Counted from the first letter of the stretch, positions 1 to 6,898 are shown. The stretch: 11,001 bases of DNA from an uncultured Prevotellaceae bacterium (GCA_945827465.1 CALZOH010000104.1:1-11001); one strand, 5' to 3'. The notes: generated from the sequence alone by a model not told the origin. Numbers and translations: made by a program.

Positions 1-46
1 TACACACTGCATATCGTCGGCAGCGTCAGATGTGTATAAGAGACAG
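1..46 (+). other. Unremoved Illumina Nextera adapter (P5 tail, i5 index, Read 1 transposon end)
   Basis: This is synthetic sequence, not genome. Bases 14-46 match the 33-base Nextera Read 1 adapter exactly: the 14-base TCGTCGGCAGCGTC part (14-27) and the 19-base mosaic end AGATGTGTATAAGAGACAG (28-46). Bases 6-13 read ACTGCATA, which I recognise as the i5 index S506/N506, and bases 1-5 (TACAC) are the last bases of the P5 flow-cell sequence. The order P5-index-Read1-insert is the designed library order. It most likely entered the assembly through read-through of short fragments. True genomic sequence starts at 47. Any protein called across this junction on the minus strand acquires the false C-terminus LSLIHI, which is the adapter translated. 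Confidence 0.98.
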
Positions 47-271
47 GTTGATTTCGCGTCTTTCTATTTTCGCCTTCACCGAGTCGATGTTGTCGTCGCG
101 GTCAATCCAAATGCTTTGAGGGTTGTCAGAGGATGAAACAGGGGTGAAAAAGAGCAGCAGGATGCTCACCAGGGCACCGGTACCCACCAACGCAATGCTG
201 ATGATGGTCCATCCTTTCTTCCATCCGGGTCGTTTTGCTGTGAGTTGCTCCCAATCAATTTTCAAATTCAT
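47..271 (-). CDS. mltG: Probable endolytic murein transglycosylase MltG (YceG-like), N-terminal 75 codons only
   Basis: MltG is an inner-membrane enzyme that cuts nascent peptidoglycan glycan strands and helps set their length. Only the N-terminus is present: a short basic cytoplasmic tail (residues 1-19, with KRPGWKKG), one hydrophobic membrane helix (about 20-42) and the start of the periplasmic part, where IWIDRDDNIDSV (about 54-65) resembles the Y-I-D-x-D-D-x-I-D-S-V segment I associate with Bacteroidetes MltG. The catalytic domain is lost. The real sequence ends with Asn75 (codon 47-49). An in-frame stop at 26-28 lies inside the adapter and is false. It is the last visible gene of a minus-strand run, 45 bases after the CpxP-like gene. 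Because the identification rests on topology and one short motif, another single-pass envelope protein is possible. Confidence 0.6.
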
Positions 272-316
272 GTCATATGTTCTGTGTCGAAGGTCGTTAT
301 GGTACCGATCTTCCGT

Positions 317-874
317 CTATTTCTGTTCTTTGTCGTTCTTGTCGCCCTTGTTCGCGTTCTTTTCGGCAAACATACGGCTCAGCACCTTTCGCCCGAAGGC
401 CATGTCGGCTTGTCTTACTTTCAGTAACTTCTTAGGTGAAATGATGTTCAAGAGTTTTTTCTGGTAGTCTTGTTCCACCGACCGTTTCTTTTCGTTCAGT
501 CGGTCGATTTCCTTCAGTATTTCTTCGCTCTCCCGGTCGGTGAGATCCCTGTTGTCGGCGGCGTCCTCAATCAGTTTAAACACCGTCCGGTCTATCTCGC
601 GCATCTGGTTCTTCAGTTCGTGCAGCAGTGGAAGCACTTTATTGGTTTCCACCAGTGTCAACTGAGCCTCTTTGGCGATGAAGTCGGTTTCTAACTGGAT
701 GTATTGCCACGGCGAGAAGGCAGCTTTGCCCTTACCTCCGCGTGGTCCGTCACCGAATTGCATCCAAGGCATTTTGTGGTGATGCTTCATCGGCGGATGT
801 TGAGCCTGATTCATTTGTGCCGCGAGGTACGTCGGCCATAAAATGAGGAAGAGTAGGGATAGGAGCTGTTTCAT
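317..874 (-). CDS. CpxP/Spy-like periplasmic coiled-coil protein, probable sensor partner of the ECF sigma factor
   Basis: The 185-residue product begins with a signal peptide (MKQLLSLLFLILWPTYLAAQ, cleavage near residue 20). A His/Met/Pro-rich stretch follows (about 21-50, with HPPMKHHHK), then a long charged helical region (about 55-175) with heptad-like spacing. Within this, FIAKEAQLTLVE (about 65-76) and the C-terminal SPKKLLKVRQADMAFGRKVL segment fit the pattern of small Bacteroidetes proteins annotated as Spy/CpxP-like or as sensors of ECF-type sigma factors. CpxP and Spy bind misfolded periplasmic proteins, and CpxP also restrains a stress sensor. Here the role is inferred from family and position: it follows an ECF sigma gene and a single-pass membrane protein and precedes probable mltG. 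No enzyme motif is visible. The Lys/Asp/Asn-rich tail (about 170-185) looks disordered. Confidence 0.72.
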   Translation of the reverse strand: MKQLLSLLFLILWPTYLAAQMNQAQHPPMKHHHKMPWMQFGDGPRGGKGKAAFSPWQYIQLETDFIAKEAQLTLVETNKVLPLLHELKNQMREIDRTVFKLIEDAADNRDLTDRESEEILKEIDRLNEKKRSVEQDYQKKLLNIISPKKLLKVRQADMAFGRKVLSRMFAEKNANKGDKNDKEQK

Positions 875-904
875 ACAAATATCGGGATATGATGGATTCG
901 CCTT

Positions 905-1276
905 TTAGTTCGTGCCTGTTGCGTAGGCATAGATGTCGTCACTGCTTATCATGGCGAAGTTACACACGTCGTCCACGATTTGTTCGGCCTCTTCTTCTGT
1001 CAGAAGCTCTTGGTTCTGGGGTTGCTTCATGAAGCGGCTCTGTTGGTATTGGTAGACTTTCACGCCGAATGCCAGTCCGGAAATCATCGCTGCCAGGTAA
1101 ATGTAAGGTTTTATACGGGCGTAAAGGGTTATTTTCGTTTCGTTCGGAGCTTCTTCTGCTTCCTCAGGAAGACGTTTCATCACTTGTTCGGTAAAATGTT
1201 CAAAGTAGTTGTCAGGAATCTTGAACGGATTCTTGTTGTTTCTCTTTTCGTATTCACTCAATTTAAAACCTTTCAT
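905..1276 (-). CDS. Small single-pass membrane protein, putative anti-sigma factor
   Basis: The 123-residue product has a cytoplasmic N-terminus carrying NPFKIPDNYFEHFTEQVMKR (residues 16-35), a motif I know from short proteins encoded beside ECF sigma genes in Bacteroidetes. An acidic linker (PEEAEEAPNE) follows, then one hydrophobic helix (about 57-75) and a C-terminal part of about 45 residues that should lie in the periplasm (EEEAEQIVDDVCNF near 93-106). There is no signal peptide and no zinc-binding HxxxCxxC motif of the ZAS anti-sigma class. It starts 66 bases after the sigma gene and is followed 30 bases later by the CpxP-like gene. An anti-sigma role is inferred from topology and neighbourhood. 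A scaffold or a substrate of regulated proteolysis would fit equally well. Confidence 0.6.
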   Translation of the reverse strand: MKGFKLSEYEKRNNKNPFKIPDNYFEHFTEQVMKRLPEEAEEAPNETKITLYARIKPYIYLAAMISGLAFGVKVYQYQQSRFMKQPQNQELLTEEEAEQIVDDVCNFAMISSDDIYAYATGTN

Positions 1277-1342
1277 GATGTTATGACTTGTAAGAAAGCT
1301 CCACTTTAACTTGTTTCTATGACGGATGAAGATATAAAAAGT

Positions 1343-1894
1343 TTAATCCAGGTCTTCAAAAAACTTTTCTATCTTTAATGTTGCGAAGTGATAAGATGCT
1401 TTGAGCCCGCCCACGCTGGTGTCCAGTATCTCACTCATCTCTTCGTACTTCATGCCCTGGAAATACTTCATCGTAAACACCTGTCTCTGCTTGTCCGGAA
1501 GTTGCATCACCGCCGTCTGCAGCAGTTTGTCGGTTTCGTCGCCGTCAAAATAGGGGTCTGCTTCCAGTTGGTTCGCAACATTACTCTCTGAATTGTCTAT
1601 CGGCTCGTCGTTTCGCTGTTTCTGCAGGAACGATAAGCATTCGTTGGCGGCTATTCTGTACAGCCAGGTCGACAGTCTCGCTTCGCCTCGGAAGTTTTCA
1701 ATGTTGAGCCACGCCTTGATAAAGGTCTCTTGCAGTACGTCGTTGCTGTTGTCATGGTCTAACACCATATGACGAATCTGCCAATACAGTCGTGCGCTGT
1801 ACTTGTTCACCATCAACTCGAAGCCACGACGTCGTTGTTCGGGTTGTTTGAGCATCTTCACCAGTGCGGAGTCTGAAATCAGTTCTACTTTCAT
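1343..1894 (-). CDS. RNA polymerase ECF-type sigma-70 factor
   Basis: This 183-residue protein has the two-domain layout of an ECF sigma factor. Region 2 spans roughly residues 25-95: DVLQETFIKAW (about 51-61) is the core-binding and -10-melting helix, and EARLSTWLYRIAANECLSFL (about 71-90) is the -10-reading helix. Region 4 spans roughly 125-180: LPDKQRQVFTMKYFQGMKYEEM leads into the helix-turn-helix at SVGGLKASYHFATLKIEKFF, which reads the -35 element. Region 3 is absent, as expected. It starts only 12 bases after the L,D-transpeptidase stop, with AGAAGG directly before ATG, so it is probably co-transcribed with that gene and perhaps translationally coupled. Its placement inside the run, with a putative membrane anti-sigma and a CpxP-like protein next, points to control of envelope genes, possibly including its own operon. 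Confidence 0.95.
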   Translation of the reverse strand: MKVELISDSALVKMLKQPEQRRRGFELMVNKYSARLYWQIRHMVLDHDNSNDVLQETFIKAWLNIENFRGEARLSTWLYRIAANECLSFLQKQRNDEPIDNSESNVANQLEADPYFDGDETDKLLQTAVMQLPDKQRQVFTMKYFQGMKYEEMSEILDTSVGGLKASYHFATLKIEKFFEDLD

Positions 1895-1906
1895 CCTTCT
1901 GTTACT

Positions 1907-3454
1907 TCATGACTGGTTAAGAAACTTTCCGATGACGGGGTCAAATCGGTAGATATCAGGGTAGAATTTCACACTGTCGCCCTCGGCGGGAAAGGCTGTG
2001 AAGTAGACGATTTCCACACCTACGCCTTTTTCCACCTTACAACGCTTCATCCGGCTTTTCACCTCCTCCGTCTCGCCTTCTTCGGCCCTTTCCTTGCGCC
2101 GCAGCTCGGCTGCCTCGCCCAGGGTCTCCTCGATGGCTTCGCGTTCCTTCTCCCGGTCGTCTTCAATCAGGAAGAGGGCCAGCTCATAGGGCTTCTCCAC
2201 TCTGATGCAACCATGGCTTACTGCCCGTCTTGTCTGGCTGAACGCTTTCCGGTTGTTGGTGTCGTGCAGGTAGATCGAGAATGGATTGTCAAACCTCACG
2301 ATGAATTGTCCCAGCGAGTTGTCCTCGCCGTTTTCTTGTCTGACGAGGTAATCCTTCGACAGCAGCATCGCTTCGGTCACGTTGGCGGCAGCTACCCGGC
2401 TGCCCGTCTCCCGTTCGATGATGCAGAACCGTTTCCTTTCAAAGTAGGCTGTGTCGCCGACGTGTTGCAGAACCTCGTTCCTCACGATACTTTTGGGCAA
2501 AATCCAGTAGGGGTTCAGTTCTATATGGCTCACCTCGCTTTGTAGCTGCGGCGTCTTGTGTTTCTCGCTTCCGATGCACACCTTCATGCGCAGTGTTTCG
2601 TCCTGTCCGGTGTAGGCACTCAGCTCTTGCGAGGGCAGGTTGACCACGATGTTCCGACTTCTTGCCTCGTCCTCAGCCGGTCGCCATCGGCTGCGCTCCA
2701 GGTTTACGCTCAGCGTCTGTCGTTCGGCCTTGTTGCGGTGGGGTTCATTGAGTGCCTGCTTCAGAAGTCGGAATCGCTCGTTGCGCGGTTGCACCTCGTG
2801 CAGCAGTTCTTCAATGCGGTTACGGCCCAACATCTCCGTGGCGTATGCTATGAAGGCATCGTTCACCCTTTCTACCCGGGTGTCGAACAAGATGGTGTAG
2901 GCTTCTCCTTTCGTCGGGTTTCCTTCTTTGCGCTCCAGGTGGTTGTAGACCTTCTTGGCATCTACGTAGCCGAAGCGTTGTCCGGCGCAATATCTGAAGT
3001 AACTCTTCGACAGATAGTATTCCAACTGGGCCAGTGTGCGGCTCACGCTGTGCCCGGCGTCAAAGTTGCGGCTCTTGAGTCGTTGGTGGTTTTCGGTGAT
3101 GGTCTTCAGGTAGAAGCGGTTTTCGGGCACCCCCTCGTGTCGTTGTGCTTCTTCCAGGTATTTCACCAAGGTGTCAAGCTTCTCGTCACATCCCCAGCGG
3201 GTAATCCACAGGTAGGGTTTTCGTGCCGCATAGTAGCGGTTCACGGCCAGGTCAATGTAGTTCGTGTCCCGTCGGCTCAGTCTGAACGAGTCGATATACC
3301 TTCTCACCTGTCGTTCGCTCACGGTCCAAGCCGGGTTGCGCAGCGAGTCGAGGCGGTTGCCGTCGAATTGGGCAAAAGGGTAGGAGGGGGTATGTTTCGT
3401 ACAGCTAACGACGGTCAGCGCAATTATGAAAAGTACTCCGAAAAGACTTCTCAT
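1907..3454 (-). CDS. L,D-transpeptidase of the YcbB/LdtD type, putative lipoprotein, lacking a recognisable peptidoglycan-binding domain
   Basis: L,D-transpeptidases form 3-3 peptidoglycan cross-links or attach proteins to the wall. I place the start at 3454 (515 residues) because MRSLFGVLFIIALTVVSC is a good lipoprotein signal peptide with Cys18 as the likely acylation site, and because a start further upstream at 3529 would add a histidine-rich stretch of no merit and overlap the preceding gene. Residues about 30-235 correspond to the scaffold domain. SVNLERSRWRP (about 250-260) opens the YkuD catalytic domain, with SHGCIRVEKP carrying His414 and the nucleophile Cys416. The conserved tail YFTAFPAEG...FYPDIY lies near the C-terminus, after a highly charged Glu/Arg insert. 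Scaffold and catalytic parts are joined by a short linker near 236-250, where many relatives carry a peptidoglycan-binding domain. The ECF sigma gene follows after 12 bases. Confidence 0.92.
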   Translation of the reverse strand: MRSLFGVLFIIALTVVSCTKHTPSYPFAQFDGNRLDSLRNPAWTVSERQVRRYIDSFRLSRRDTNYIDLAVNRYYAARKPYLWITRWGCDEKLDTLVKYLEEAQRHEGVPENRFYLKTITENHQRLKSRNFDAGHSVSRTLAQLEYYLSKSYFRYCAGQRFGYVDAKKVYNHLERKEGNPTKGEAYTILFDTRVERVNDAFIAYATEMLGRNRIEELLHEVQPRNERFRLLKQALNEPHRNKAERQTLSVNLERSRWRPAEDEARSRNIVVNLPSQELSAYTGQDETLRMKVCIGSEKHKTPQLQSEVSHIELNPYWILPKSIVRNEVLQHVGDTAYFERKRFCIIERETGSRVAAANVTEAMLLSKDYLVRQENGEDNSLGQFIVRFDNPFSIYLHDTNNRKAFSQTRRAVSHGCIRVEKPYELALFLIEDDREKEREAIEETLGEAAELRRKERAEEGETEEVKSRMKRCKVEKGVGVEIVYFTAFPAEGDSVKFYPDIYRFDPVIGKFLNQS

Positions 3455-3506
3455 CTGGTTTTCATGGGTTGTGAAGTGATGGTGAACCGGAGGGTGACGA
3501 GGGTAG

Positions 3507-3818
3507 TTACAGGGTAATCTTGCGTGCAACGTTTCCCACTTTCAGCGCATAGATACCCTTGGGCAGGTCGAGCGTGATGGATTGGTCGTCGGCTTCAATT
3601 GTATGCGAGGCCACTTGGGTGCCGGTGAGGTTGAATACCTGCAGACTTTTCTTTGCAGCACCAACTATTCTTACTGTCTGGCCCTTCACATAGATCTTGA
3701 TTTCGGGCTGCTGGGCTTCCACGGCGATGGGGCTGCTCTCGAACGCCTCGGCCTGAGCCGGGAGTGCGCATGCCATCAGGGCGATTCCTGCGATGATGAG
3801 TTGATGTACTACTTTCAT
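3507..3818 (-). CDS. Small secreted protein: signal peptide plus a stand-alone C-terminal-domain-like beta module
   Basis: The 103-residue product begins with a signal peptide (MKVVHQLIIAGIALMACALPAQA, cleavage near residue 23). About 20 linker residues follow, then one beta-rich module (about 44-103): IKIYVKGQTVRIVGAAKKSLQ, VFNLTGTQVASHTI and LPKGIYALKVGNVARKITL. This strand pattern, with Gly-Thr in the middle and a final G-I-Y-x-L-K-V, resembles type A sorting domains of the type IX secretion system (Por_Secre_tail), but nothing is attached to be sorted. The start at 3818 is preferred over an in-frame ATG at 3860 because a -7 promoter element lies at 3838-3845, between the two. It is first in the run, 52 bases before the L,D-transpeptidase. 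A short DUF3244-type protein is the main alternative. Function is unknown. Confidence 0.75.
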   Translation of the reverse strand: MKVVHQLIIAGIALMACALPAQAEAFESSPIAVEAQQPEIKIYVKGQTVRIVGAAKKSLQVFNLTGTQVASHTIEADDQSITLDLPKGIYALKVGNVARKITL

Positions 3819-3837
3819 GTTTCTACTTAGTTTGCAG

Positions 3838-3845
3838 CAAAGGTA
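3838..3845 (-). promoter_or_regulatory. Bacteroidetes-type promoter (-7 element TACCTTTG) for the envelope operon
   Basis: On the minus strand 3845-3838 reads TACCTTTG, a perfect match to the Bacteroidetes -7 consensus TAnnTTTG. A TTTG that could be the -33 element lies at 3872-3869, with a 23-base spacer, which is at the long end. The -7 element sits about 20 bases before the ATG at 3818. Upstream, 3846-3960 is AT-rich. The rest of the 284-base gene-free stretch to 4102 holds the rhamnosidase terminator, a short CCGGG/CCCGG hairpin at 4011-4025 and nothing else I can support. Confidence 0.7.
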
Positions 3846-4041
3846 AGATGTTTTTTTCAACTCTCCATCAAATATTCTCGATTATTTTGAGTTAATACCT
3901 CATTATTTGGTGATTTTTTTCATTTTGAGCCTGATTTTTTCTTCTCGTCGGTTTTCGTCACCGTTTGTTGGGGGATGAGCGTGCTTCTCATCGCCCTCAT
4001 CGCCTTTGGTCCGGGCCTTTCCCGGCGGTCGTTTCGGGGTC

Positions 4042-4077
4042 AAAAAATCCGCAGCGAACCTTGCCATTCGCTGCGGA
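4042..4077 (-). terminator. Rho-independent terminator of the alpha-L-rhamnosidase gene
   Basis: A perfect 11-base inverted repeat (arms TCCGCAGCGAA at 4048-4058 and TTCGCTGCGGA at 4067-4077, 8-base loop) is followed on the minus strand by six T (4047-4042). The hairpin begins 25 bases after the rhamnosidase stop. The T-run exists only in this orientation, so it serves the rhamnosidase transcript and insulates the envelope operon promoter downstream of it. Confidence 0.92.
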
Positions 4078-4102
4078 CTCCTTATTATATATGTTGTCGA
4101 CC

Positions 4103-6811
4103 TTATTTGAAGCTGAAGCTATAGCTGCCTTGCTCCAGTTTGATGCAGGTGCGGCCCTCTTCCTGACCTGTTACGCTCACGTTCTGCGCTTGGTCGAGGC
4201 TCCGGCCCGACTCGTTGATGGCGTTTTCAGCCGCGGGCAGGCACAGGGTGGCGGTGCATCCCACCGGTACGGTCACGTTGACCTTCTGTACTCCGTCTGT
4301 TTTCTGCAGTTCCGACACGAGCCGGCCATAGGGCGTGTCGTGTGCGTACTTCACGTAAGGCAGTTCGGCCGTGAAGACGGGCTCGATGAAGAAGTGACGG
4401 AAGGCGGGTTGCGACTCATCGATCCGGACGCCGGCCAGTGTGCGGTAGAACCATACCAAACCGCTGCCGAACATCGGGTGATTGTGCGAGTTTTGGCAGT
4501 CCCACTGCTCCCAAGTGGTCGTGGCGCCCTGTGCTATCCAGTAACCAAAGCTTGGGAAGTCGGTCTTATTCATCGACTCGTAAGCCAAGTCGTGCATGTC
4601 GTACTCCGATAGCACCTCGAGGAAGAACCTCATGCCCACGAAACCGACGATGACGTGGCCGTCGTGCTTCTCTTTAATCTCCTGTCGCAGGCTCTTCTTC
4701 ACAGCCTCCAGTCTGTCTTCGGGCACGCCCATGGCCAACGCGAAGATGTTGGCGCCCGATTCGCCGTAGGTGCCGTTCTGTTCGTCGTAGTAGGCGCGGT
4801 GGAAGCTCTCACGCGTCTTGTCTGCAATCTCTCTGTACTTCTGTTCTTCGTCTGTGCGACCCAATACGTGGGCGGCTTTGGCCGTGATATCGGCACAATG
4901 CCACAGGTAGAAGGTGTGCACCAGGTCGTCTTTGGCCAGTCCGTAAGGCGGACACCAGTCGCCCAGGTTAAACCAATAGTTCGGCTCGCTCTTGCCCACG
5001 TTGGCTCGCTTCTGGAACATGGTCCCATCCGGTTGCAACCACGTCAGCATGTAGTTCACTTGAGCCTCCATCGGCTCCATACAGTCCTCTAACAGCTGTC
5101 GATCACCGTAGTGTAGATAGAACTCCCAGGGCATCACGTTCATAGCAGCACCCCAGGGTACACCGCCACCACATCCGGGTTGCCACGGAGCACTGTTGGG
5201 CACGTAGCCGCTGTCCTTGTCTTGTGCGTCGCGCACGTCCCGAATCCACTTCTGGTAGAAGGGTGCGGCATCGAACGTGTGCATCACCATCGAGCACGCG
5301 GCCTGTCCGTCGCCCGTGTAAGGCAGGCGTTCGCGGTGCGGGCAGTCGCTGGCAATGCAACCGTGCATGTTATCAATCTGGGAGCGTTGCCAAATGGTGC
5401 TGATCGTGTTCAGCAGGTCGTTCGACGTGCTGAACTCGGTGTTCACTTTCACGTCGGTGTTTACGGCTTCAGCCTGCAGTTGGGCCGTGGTCAGGTTGTC
5501 GATGCCGCTGATGACGGCTTTGCTGAATACAAACCAGGTGAAGTGGGGTGCCCACGAGGCTTTCCCGTTGCCGTTGAACAGGTAGTTTTGGGTGCCTTGG
5601 GGCGATTCGCACACGTAGTTCACTCTCAGCGTGTCGCCTTTGGCGCCTTCGATGTTCTTGAACCGGATCCAACCCGATATCTCCTTGCCGAAGTCGACTT
5701 CGTATTTCTTCTCGCCCACCTTCTTCAGGCTCTGGGCCTGCAACACTTCCGTGATCTTATCGCTCGGCGAGGCCTGGGCTGTGAGTTCACCAATAGGTCC
5801 GTCGGCCTTTCTCACGGGTTTCCAGGCTTCGGGGTCGGGGCAGTCTACCTCGGCCCAGCGCGGTGTTTCGCGGTTGGCGTCGTAGGTTTCGCCCTGATAG
5901 ATGCCGCTGTAGGTGATGGCCGAGGGTCGGGTGGTCCAGCTCTCATCGCTCACGATGGTTGTGACGGTGCCGTCCTGATAGGTTACGGCCAGTTGCAGAA
6001 TCATACACGGGTGTCCGTAGTTGCCGGCGATGGGTTTGTCGGGATGATAAAAGCCGTTACCCAGCATCATTCCCGCTGCATTCTCTCCCTTCTTGAGGTA
6101 GTCGGTCACGTCATAAGAGAGGTACAGCACCCTGTATCCCGTGAAATTGTCTTCGAGCGCCAGACCTGCGTTCACCAGGTCGGGTCGCAGGTTGTAGTTA
6201 CTCAGGTTCGGCACCAGGTAGTCGTCGCCTACGCGCTTGCCATTGAGGTAGAGTTCAAAGAAACCCAAGCCGCACACGAACACTTTGGCCTGTTTTACCT
6301 TCTTGTCCAGGCTGAACGTCTTGCGGAAGAGGGGCACTCCGCCGTCGTCCTGGGGTGAATCAATCCAGGTTGCCTTCCAGTCGCTCTTCTCCAACAGGCC
6401 CATGCCCCAGCGTGCAGGCCGACTCCAGGCCGATGCTTTGCCCTCACGGTCCCAAGTGCGCACTCTCCAGTAGTAGTCCTTGCCTGATTCGAGTGCTTTT
6501 CCCCCGTACTTCACCAGGTGTGACTCGCCGGAGCTGCGTTGTCCGCTGTCCCACATGTCATACTTTCCGGCCTTCAGGTTCTCGAGCGACGAGGCTACGC
6601 CTATTTGATAGGCTGTTTGTTGTTGTCCCCGCGCTGATGTCTTCGTGACATGGTTCACCCACGAAAAGCGTGGATGCCGTGTATCAAGGGTAGAAGGGTT
6701 CTCCATGTGTTCAGTCTTCAGGTTGTCTACCCTGAGTTGACTTGAATGGCAGCTCATCGTGGCCAGTGCTACCGCCAAGAGCAGCGAAATGCGTCTGATT
6801 GGGTTTCTCAT
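4103..6811 (-). CDS. Alpha-L-rhamnosidase, glycoside hydrolase family GH78, exported
   Basis: GH78 enzymes remove terminal alpha-L-rhamnose by inversion. The 902-residue product has an export signal (MRNPIRRISLLLAVALATMSC; Cys21 may be a lipidation site, although TMSC is a loose lipobox). Then come an Ig/Fn3-like domain with LRVDNLKTEHMENP (about 26-130), the carbohydrate-binding N-domain with LYLNGKRVGDDYL (about 150-330), a further beta domain (about 340-440), the (alpha/alpha)6 catalytic barrel (about 445-790) and a C-terminal beta domain. In SDCPHRERLPYTGDGQ, Asp489, Glu494 and Asp501 have the spacing of the Bacillus RhaB residues Asp567, Glu572 and Asp579 (numbers from memory), Glu494 being the likely general acid. 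In GATTTWEQWD, Glu768 is the likely base. The full length and intact catalytic residues indicate a working enzyme. It diverges from the GH50-like gene and ends at its own terminator. Confidence 0.95.
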   Translation of the reverse strand: MRNPIRRISLLLAVALATMSCHSSQLRVDNLKTEHMENPSTLDTRHPRFSWVNHVTKTSARGQQQTAYQIGVASSLENLKAGKYDMWDSGQRSSGESHLVKYGGKALESGKDYYWRVRTWDREGKASAWSRPARWGMGLLEKSDWKATWIDSPQDDGGVPLFRKTFSLDKKVKQAKVFVCGLGFFELYLNGKRVGDDYLVPNLSNYNLRPDLVNAGLALEDNFTGYRVLYLSYDVTDYLKKGENAAGMMLGNGFYHPDKPIAGNYGHPCMILQLAVTYQDGTVTTIVSDESWTTRPSAITYSGIYQGETYDANRETPRWAEVDCPDPEAWKPVRKADGPIGELTAQASPSDKITEVLQAQSLKKVGEKKYEVDFGKEISGWIRFKNIEGAKGDTLRVNYVCESPQGTQNYLFNGNGKASWAPHFTWFVFSKAVISGIDNLTTAQLQAEAVNTDVKVNTEFSTSNDLLNTISTIWQRSQIDNMHGCIASDCPHRERLPYTGDGQAACSMVMHTFDAAPFYQKWIRDVRDAQDKDSGYVPNSAPWQPGCGGGVPWGAAMNVMPWEFYLHYGDRQLLEDCMEPMEAQVNYMLTWLQPDGTMFQKRANVGKSEPNYWFNLGDWCPPYGLAKDDLVHTFYLWHCADITAKAAHVLGRTDEEQKYREIADKTRESFHRAYYDEQNGTYGESGANIFALAMGVPEDRLEAVKKSLRQEIKEKHDGHVIVGFVGMRFFLEVLSEYDMHDLAYESMNKTDFPSFGYWIAQGATTTWEQWDCQNSHNHPMFGSGLVWFYRTLAGVRIDESQPAFRHFFIEPVFTAELPYVKYAHDTPYGRLVSELQKTDGVQKVNVTVPVGCTATLCLPAAENAINESGRSLDQAQNVSVTGQEEGRTCIKLEQGSYSFSFK

Positions 6812-6839
6812 GATGGTCTATCTTTTAATAATGTATCTG

Positions 6840-6872
6840 CAAATGTACGATTTCTTGCCTATTCTTCCAATA
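6840..6872 (-). promoter_or_regulatory. Promoter of the alpha-L-rhamnosidase gene
   Basis: The minus strand reads TACATTTG at 6847-6840, matching the TAnnTTTG -7 consensus. It is preceded by a 20-base spacer and TTG at 6870-6868 (context TTATTG), close to the TTTG -33 element at a normal spacing. The -7 element ends 28 bases before the ATG at 6811. Confidence 0.7.
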
Positions 6873-6898
6873 AAACGATGCTGTTTCTCGATAATTTG

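Noticed and set aside
1277..1342. A separate promoter between the sigma gene and the putative anti-sigma gene
   Set aside because: No TAnnTTTG element is present on the minus strand in this 66-base gap.
2558..3517. A 319-codon open frame on the plus strand opposite the L,D-transpeptidase
   Set aside because: It is antisense to a well supported gene and shows no domain, signal or plausible start context.
3455..3529. An N-terminal extension of 25 codons for the L,D-transpeptidase
   Set aside because: It would overlap the preceding gene, is full of His and Pro, and would bury the lipoprotein signal peptide that begins at the ATG at 3454.
3975..4102. A short possible reading frame beginning MSVLLIALIAFG between the operon promoter and the rhamnosidase stop
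   Set aside because: It has no ribosome site or promoter, runs through the terminator hairpin and has no recognisable product.
5180..6358. A 392-codon open frame on the plus strand inside the rhamnosidase gene
   Set aside because: It lies wholly antisense to a GH78 gene with intact motifs, its translation is rich in Val/Gly/His/Arg without any recognisable domain, and no promoter or ribosome site precedes it. Long antisense frames are common in GC-rich genes.
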